Of a stretch of 9,499 nucleotides of DNA, positions 6,445 through 9,499 are shown in pieces (within the stretch, counting starts at the first letter, position 1; every line of letters begins with the position of its first letter). Source of the DNA: Prevotellaceae bacterium (GTDB lineage Bacteria > Bacteroidota > Bacteroidia > Bacteroidales > UBA932); contig JAITQP010000233.1 of the NCBI GenBank assembly GCA_031288885.1, positions 1 through 9,499 on the forward strand, read 5' to 3'. Position numbers and translations under genes: made by a program. The notes below the pieces were generated by a model. The model was not told the origin of the DNA. It made no database searches and saw only the letters and a list, made by a program, of their open reading frames with translations.

Positions 6445-7260
6445 CGCTAATTTTCGTTTTGTAACGGAAATGCTCAGCTCGTAGAGCAGGTACATGGGCA
6501 CGCTGACCAGCATTAGCGTAAGCGGGTCGGAGGTTGGGGTGATGACGGCGCCAATCACCAGAATGGCCACCACGGCGTGTCGCCTGTACTTTTTCAGCGT
6601 TTCCTTGCTTATTAAGCCAATGCGCGACAGCGTGTAGGCCAGCATCGGCATCTCAAAAACCAACCCCATAGACAGCAGCGTGGTGTAAAAAATGTTCATG
6701 TACGAGGTTAAATCTATGCGGTTAATGACCTGCGCGCCAAACTGGTACATGCCCAGAAAGCGAAAGGCGAGCGGAAAAACCATGAAGTACCCCAGCAAAA
6801 CCCCCGTCAGGAACAGCACAATGCACGACAGGATGAGCGGAACGCCGCGCCTGCGCTCGTGCGGGTACAGCGCGGGGGCTACAAACCGCCACAGCATAAT
6901 GATAACCACCGGAAGCGACAGCAGCAACCCCACGTACAGCGAGGCCGTGATGTGGGTAAAGAACGGCGAGGCTAACCGCGTGTTGAGCAGCTCCACCGCG
7001 AACTCGTCGGGGCAGAGGCCGGAAAAGTGCACCACCTCCGCCAGCCTGCACATGGCGCGGTACACCAAAAATTCGGAGCTTTGCGGAGCGAAGATGATTT
7101 GGGTAAGCGTCTCCTTGTTAAAAAACACCAGCGCGGTGCACGCCACGACGGCAATAGCCGAGCGCATCAGCACCCACCGCAGGGCTTCGAGATGTTCCCA
7201 GAATGTCATTTCGCGCGGCGCAGGCGCGGCGGCGTTGTTGTCATCCTGATATTTGTCCAT
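6433..7260 (-). CDS. tatC: TatC, twin-arginine translocase receptor subunit
   Basis: 275-residue polytopic inner-membrane protein that recognises twin-arginine signal peptides and nucleates the folded-protein translocase. About six hydrophobic segments are visible. Motifs aligning with E. coli TatC: HLEALR (23-28), LASPFFT (96-102), FVAPALYPHERR (126-137) with Glu135 matching the essential Glu103, FPLAFRFLG (162-170) and TPTSDP (241-246). Two features stand out. The position usually occupied by Glu in HLxELR (E. coli Glu15) is Ala26, with a Glu one residue earlier. The first periplasmic loop is about 19 residues longer than in E. coli and holds Cys71 and Cys83, which could form a disulfide. 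The start lies 5 bp after the tatA stop, so the two genes form an operon. No tatB is present nearby. Frame is intact; function is expected to be normal. Confidence 0.97.
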   Translation of the reverse strand: MDKYQDDNNAAAPAPREMTFWEHLEALRWVLMRSAIAVVACTALVFFNKETLTQIIFAPQSSEFLVYRAMCRLAEVVHFSGLCPDEFAVELLNTRLASPFFTHITASLYVGLLLSLPVVIIMLWRFVAPALYPHERRRGVPLILSCIVLFLTGVLLGYFMVFPLAFRFLGMYQFGAQVINRIDLTSYMNIFYTTLLSMGLVFEMPMLAYTLSRIGLISKETLKKYRRHAVVAILVIGAVITPTSDPLTLMLVSVPMYLLYELSISVTKRKLAAND

Positions 7261-7265
7261 GTCCG

Positions 7266-7487
7266 CTACTCCTCCCTGAGCGTCCTGTCGTCACCGCTGA
7301 TATTTTTCTTCACCTCGCCCTCCATATCCTTCACGCCCTCCTTGAAGCTGCGCACGCCCTTGCCCAAGCCGCGCATGAGCTCGGGGATTTTTTTTCCGCC
7401 AAATAGCAGCAGCACCATCAGGGCTATGATAATTATTTCGGGCGCGCCAATGCTGTTGAAGAGACAAAGTACAGGTTTGATGTTCAT
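7266..7487 (-). CDS. tatA: TatA, pore-forming twin-arginine translocase subunit
   Basis: 73 residues with the TatA layout: a short N-terminal segment, one membrane helix (about 14-30), hinge FGGKK (29-33), amphipathic helix [20 protein letters not shown] (34-53) and a charged tail. TatA oligomerises on TatC to pass folded proteins across the inner membrane. Glu17 sits at the start of the membrane helix, where E. coli TatA has Gln8 and TatB has Glu8. With no tatB gene here, this protein may serve both roles, as in other TatAC systems. A longer frame starts at 7517, but that ATG lies within the -7 promoter element (7522-7515), so the start at 7487, in an A-rich leader about 20 nt from the predicted transcript start, is preferred. 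tatC follows after 5 bp. Confidence 0.94.
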   Translation of the reverse strand: MNIKPVLCLFNSIGAPEIIIIALMVLLLFGGKKIPELMRGLGKGVRSFKEGVKDMEGEVKKNISGDDRTLREE

Positions 7488-7514
7488 TTTTTTGTTGGTA
7501 AAATGGTTGAGGCG

Positions 7515-7522
7515 CAAAGATA
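7515..7522 (-). promoter_or_regulatory. -7 element of the tatAC promoter
   Basis: The minus strand reads TATCTTTG from 7522 to 7515, a perfect match to the Bacteroidota -7 consensus TAnnTTTG and the same octamer used at 4242-4249. No convincing TTTG lies 19-21 nt upstream (the sequence there is CTAA), so the -33 box is weak. The predicted transcript start near 7508 decides the tatA start at 7487. Confidence 0.65.
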
Positions 7523-7542
7523 CAAAATTTTCATCATAGCGG

Positions 7543-7574
7543 TTAGATTATTTGCGTTGTTTTTTGTAGCTTTG
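7543..7574 (+). promoter_or_regulatory. Bacteroidota-type promoter for transketolase
   Basis: TAGCTTTG at 7567-7574 matches the -7 consensus exactly. TTAG at 7543-7546, 20 nt upstream, is a one-mismatch -33 box. Transcription would begin near 7581, leaving 18 or 30 nt before the two candidate start codons of the transketolase gene. It is back to back with the tatAC promoter. Confidence 0.7.
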
Positions 7575-7610
7575 CCCATAATATTTTCTAATCATAAAAT
7601 GCAAGCAAAC

Positions 7611-9499
7611 ATGAACGAGGTAAAAACTTTAAATTGTGCAGCGGATAACATTCGTATTTTGGCGGCAGCCATGGTAGAGAAAGCCAAGTCCGGCCACCCG
7701 GGCGGCGCTATGGGCGGCGCAGATTTTGTTAACGTGCTCTTCTCGGAGTTCCTGCGCTACGACCCCAGCGATGCGGCGTGGATTAACCGCGACCGCTTTT
7801 TTCTTGACCCCGGGCACATGTCGCCCATGCTGTACGGCGTGCTGGCGCTCTGCGGCAAGTACAGCATGGACGAGCTGGCGGCTTTTCGCCAGTGGGGCAG
7901 CCCCACGCCCGGGCATCCGGAGGTGGACGTGCAGCGCGGCGTGGAGAACACCTCCGGCCCGCTGGGGCAGGGGCACACCATGGCGGTAGGCGCGGCCATT
8001 GCCGAGCGGTTTTTGGTGGCCCGCTTCGGCGAGTGGATGAGCCACAAAACCTACGCCTTTATTTCGGATGGCGGCGTGCAGGAGGAGATTTCGCAGGGCG
8101 CGGGGCGGCTTGCCGGATACCTCGGGCTGCACAACCTCATTATGTTTTACGATAGCAACGGCATTCAGCTTTCCACCGAAACGAGCGCGGTGACGGACGA
8201 GGATACGGCAAAGAAGTACGAGGCGTGGGGGTGGAGCGTTATCACCGTTGACGGCAACAGCGCCCTGCAAATTCGCGAGGCGCTGCAAAAAGCCAACGCC
8301 GAGCGGCAGCGTCCAACGCTGATTATCGGCAAAACCATCATGGGCAAGGGCGCCCGCACCGCCGCCGGCGACAGCTTTGAGAATAAAACCGCCACGCACG
8401 GCATGCCGCTGGGTGAGGCCGGCGCATCGTTTGAGGAAACCGTTAAAAACCTGAACGGCGACCCCGCAAGCCCGTTTGTGATTTTTGGCGAGGCCGCCAA
8501 GCTGTACGCCGACCGCAAGGCTGCGCTGGAGAAAGCCGCCGCCGCAAAAAAGGCGGAGCAGGCTGCATGGGAAAAAGCGCACCCCGACCTCGCCGCAAAG
8601 CTGAAGAAATTTTTCTCCAAGGACGCGCCCGCGGTGGACTTTGCGGGGATTGTGCAGAAGGAAAATCAGGCGACGCGCGCGGCGTCGTCAACGGTGCTGG
8701 CAACGCTCGCCAAGAGCGTGGAGAACATGGTCGTGTCGTCCGCCGACCTGTCGAACTCCGACAAGACCGACGGATTTTTGAAGAACAGCAGGGCGTTTGC
8801 CAAGGGCGATTTTTCGGGGGCTTTTTTGCAGGCCGGCGTGAGCGAGCTGACCATGGCCTGCGTGATGAACGGCATGGCGCTGCACGGCGGCGTTATTCCG
8901 GTGTGCGGCACGTTCTTTGTCTTTTCCGACTACATGAAGCCGGCGGTGCGGCTGGCGGCCCTCATGCAGCTGCCCGTGAAGTACGTGTGGACGCACGACG
9001 CGTTCCGCGTTGGCGAGGACGGGCCTACGCACCAGCCGGTGGAGCAGGAGGCGCAAATCCGCCTGATGGAGCAGCTCAAAAACCACCACGGGCAAAACAG
9101 CATGCTGGTGCTTCGCCCCGCAGATGCGCAGGAAACCACGGTGGCGTGGAAGCTGGCGCTGGAGAATACCGCCACGCCCACGGCGCTCATCCTGTCGCGG
9201 CAAAACATCAAAGACCTGCCCGCTGCCGGCGGAAACCGCTACAGCGAGGCCTTGCAGGCAAGCCGCGGCGCCTACGTAGTACAAAAATCTCCGGCGCCGG
9301 ACGTGGTGCTGCTGGCCAACGGCTCGGAGGTGTCCACGCTGGTGGACGCCGCAAAGCTGCTGGAGGAGCGCAAAAAGCTGCGCGTGCAGGTAGCTTCTGC
9401 GCCAAGCGAGGGGCTGTTCTTTGCGCAGGACGAGGCCTACCGTCGGGAGGTTATCCCCGCAGGCGTGCCCGTGTTTGGGCTCACCGCAGGGCTGCCATC
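7611..9499 (+). CDS. tkt: Transketolase, 3' end cut by window edge
   Basis: 629 complete codons are present of about 665-670 expected. Transketolase is a cytoplasmic thiamine diphosphate enzyme that moves two-carbon units between pentose phosphate and glycolytic sugars. Visible motifs (numbered from 7611): SGHPGGAMGG with His29; DPGHMSPMLY; GPLGQGHT; the cofactor motif SDGG (152-155) through DSNG (181-184); SEL with Glu412 matching E. coli catalytic Glu411; FSDYMKP; and GEDGPTHQPVEQ (468-479). Domain order is N-terminal cofactor domain, Ala/Lys-rich linker, pyrimidine domain and a partial C-terminal domain. The first residue of the cofactor motif is Ser rather than the usual Gly, which I recall as normal for Bacteroidota. 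An in-frame ATG at 7599 would add four residues (MQAN); 7611 is preferred because homologues begin MN just before the LN-AADNIRILAAAMVEK block. Confidence 0.97.
   Translation, partial: MNEVKTLNCAADNIRILAAAMVEKAKSGHPGGAMGGADFVNVLFSEFLRYDPSDAAWINRDRFFLDPGHMSPMLYGVLALCGKYSMDELAAFRQWGSPTPGHPEVDVQRGVENTSGPLGQGHTMAVGAAIAERFLVARFGEWMSHKTYAFISDGGVQEEISQGAGRLAGYLGLHNLIMFYDSNGIQLSTETSAVTDEDTAKKYEAWGWSVITVDGNSALQIREALQKANAERQRPTLIIGKTIMGKGARTAAGDSFENKTATHGMPLGEAGASFEETVKNLNGDPASPFVIFGEAAKLYADRKAALEKAAAAKKAEQAAWEKAHPDLAAKLKKFFSKDAPAVDFAGIVQKENQATRAASSTVLATLAKSVENMVVSSADLSNSDKTDGFLKNSRAFAKGDFSGAFLQAGVSELTMACVMNGMALHGGVIPVCGTFFVFSDYMKPAVRLAALMQLPVKYVWTHDAFRVGEDGPTHQPVEQEAQIRLMEQLKNHHGQNSMLVLRPADAQETTVAWKLALENTATPTALILSRQNIKDLPAAGGNRYSEALQASRGAYVVQKSPAPDVVLLANGSEVSTLVDAAKLLEERKKLRVQVASAPSEGLFFAQDEAYRREVIPAGVPVFGLTAGLP

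Noticed and set aside
7488..7517. Ten-residue N-terminal extension of TatA from ATG 7517.
   Set aside because: That start codon lies within the -7 promoter element and upstream of the predicted transcript start; the extension has no counterpart in TatA proteins.
8061..8162. Altered thiamine diphosphate motif (SDGG...DSNG) as a sign of an inactive transketolase.
   Set aside because: As I recall, Bacteroidota transketolases share the SDGG form; all other catalytic motifs, including Glu412 and GEDGPTHQ, are intact.
7629..8582. 317-codon minus-strand open frame inside transketolase.
   Set aside because: Antisense shadow of a well-conserved enzyme; no plausible start context or family resemblance.

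Overview
The window looks like a chromosomal segment from a member of the Bacteroidota, most likely order Bacteroidales. Four things point there. Promoters fit the phylum-specific pattern TTTG-N19-20-TAnnTTTG rather than the E. coli -35/-10 pattern. Starts lie in A-rich leaders without Shine-Dalgarno sequences. The gene families (GH92 mannosidase lipoprotein, stand-alone half glycogen synthase, DUF4270-like lipoprotein, Bacteroidota-type TatA/TatC and transketolase) are typical of that group. Coding DNA is fairly GC-rich, while the short intergenic gaps are AT-rich. Species cannot be named from sequence alone.

Layout. (1) 1-4104, minus strand: a type 1 half-size ABC exporter (MsbA-like) followed after 63 bp by a GH92 alpha-mannosidase lipoprotein that runs off the left edge. 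(2) 4105-4275: a divergent promoter region with one phylum-type promoter facing each way and a perfect 14-bp direct repeat. One repeat copy overlaps the -33 box of the ABC promoter; the other spans the start codon of the rightward gene. (3) 4276-6412, plus strand: a two-gene unit of a truncated glycogen/starch synthase-like protein (N-terminal GT5 domain only, nucleotide-sugar loop lost) and an overlapping DUF4270-like lipoprotein. (4) 6433-7487, minus strand: a minimal twin-arginine translocase operon, tatA then tatC, without tatB, converging on the DUF4270 gene with 20 bp between them. (5) 7488-7610: a second divergent promoter region. (6) 7611-9499, plus strand: transketolase, cut by the right edge.

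How the genes fit together. Most are core genes of carbohydrate, envelope and export physiology rather than one pathway. The mannosidase would trim alpha-mannosides at the cell surface or in the periplasm. The exporter probably moves a lipid or other amphiphile across the inner membrane. TatA/TatC exports folded proteins. Transketolase serves the non-oxidative pentose phosphate pathway. The least understood unit is the glycogen-synthase-like pseudoenzyme plus DUF4270-like lipoprotein pair, which is translationally overlapped and has its own strong-looking promoter. No mobile elements, CRISPR arrays, RNA genes or signs of recent transfer were seen. The gene content is mostly ordinary; the points of interest are the pseudoenzyme/lipoprotein unit, the repeated 14-mer in its control region, and a substitution at a usually conserved TatC signal-recognition residue.
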